Assembly: GCF_001638985.1 (NCBI RefSeq)
Contig: NW_017265155.1
Location: 62,001-126,000 of the forward strand
Length of the DNA: 64,000 bases
Direction of reading: 5' to 3'
DNA from: Phycomyces blakesleeanus NRRL 1555(-)
Lineage: Eukaryota; Mucoromycota; Mucoromycetes; Mucorales; Phycomycetaceae
Below the pieces are notes generated by a model that saw only the letters and a list, made by a program, of their open reading frames with translations, ran no database searches and had not been told where the DNA came from. Made by a program: the position numbers and the translations under genes. Positions 63,961 through 64,000 of this stretch are shown here, in pieces. The number at the start of each line of letters is the position of its first letter. Within the stretch, counting starts at the first letter, position 1.

Positions 63961-64000
63961 TTGCAAGAAAAAGAAAAAAGAAAAGAAAAAAGAAAAAAAG

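Overview
This is a eukaryotic nuclear window, most likely from an early-diverging filamentous fungus (Mucoromycota-like). The grounds are: genes broken by many short GT-AG introns (about 50-90 nt, often with GTAAGT/GTATGT donors), AT-rich gene-poor spacers full of microsatellites, a fungal-specific velvet regulator, a fungal 14-TM DHA2-type transporter, and genes such as Integrator subunit 2 that Dikarya yeasts lack. No rRNA, tRNA, CRISPR array or bacterial feature was seen. The family assignments are read from motifs by eye; no database search was run.

Layout. 0-12 kb (minus strand): a small ricin-B-lectin-like gene in four short exons, a large VPS8 (CORVET vacuolar sorting) gene and an unrecognised Ser/Thr-Pro-rich coiled-coil protein. 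12-17 kb: gene-poor, with coding-like debris. 17.3-19.8 kb: a complete velvet-family transcription regulator in eight exons. 22.5-23.1 kb: a small membrane protein. 23-26.8 kb: spacer with a 67-bp tandem repeat and an unexplained less AT-rich block. 26.9-29.4 kb: a DHA2 major-facilitator transporter. 33.3-35.1 kb: cytosolic-type acetyl-CoA acetyltransferase (ERG10-like) followed by a short MITE-like element. 36.4-37.5 kb: an intronless seven-TM protein. 38-39 kb: coding-like exons or relic, perhaps F-box type. 42.7-52.7 kb (plus strand): two paralogous secreted, N-glycosylated, probably GPI-anchored proteins of an unrecognised family flanking a secreted sulfatase, with a second MITE-like element beside them. 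53.6-64 kb is gene-dense: an ER J-protein (DNAJB12/14 type), a short INTS2 homologue, a convergent OB-fold SOSS-B-like protein, fibrillarin, a divergent UPF0390-like nucleolar protein, a nucleoplasmin-fold protein and a protein ending in a discoidin-like domain.

How they fit together. The right-hand 10 kb is biased to nuclear RNA/chromatin functions: snRNA processing (INTS2), ssDNA/RNA binding (OB fold), rRNA 2'-O-methylation (fibrillarin, sharing a 261-bp divergent promoter region with a putative nucleolar protein) and histone chaperoning (nucleoplasmin-like). The 43-53 kb block looks like a cell-surface/secretion neighbourhood. The most interesting points are a truncated Integrator subunit next to a SOSS-B-like gene, the undescribed paralogous surface-protein pair, and two small inverted-repeat elements.
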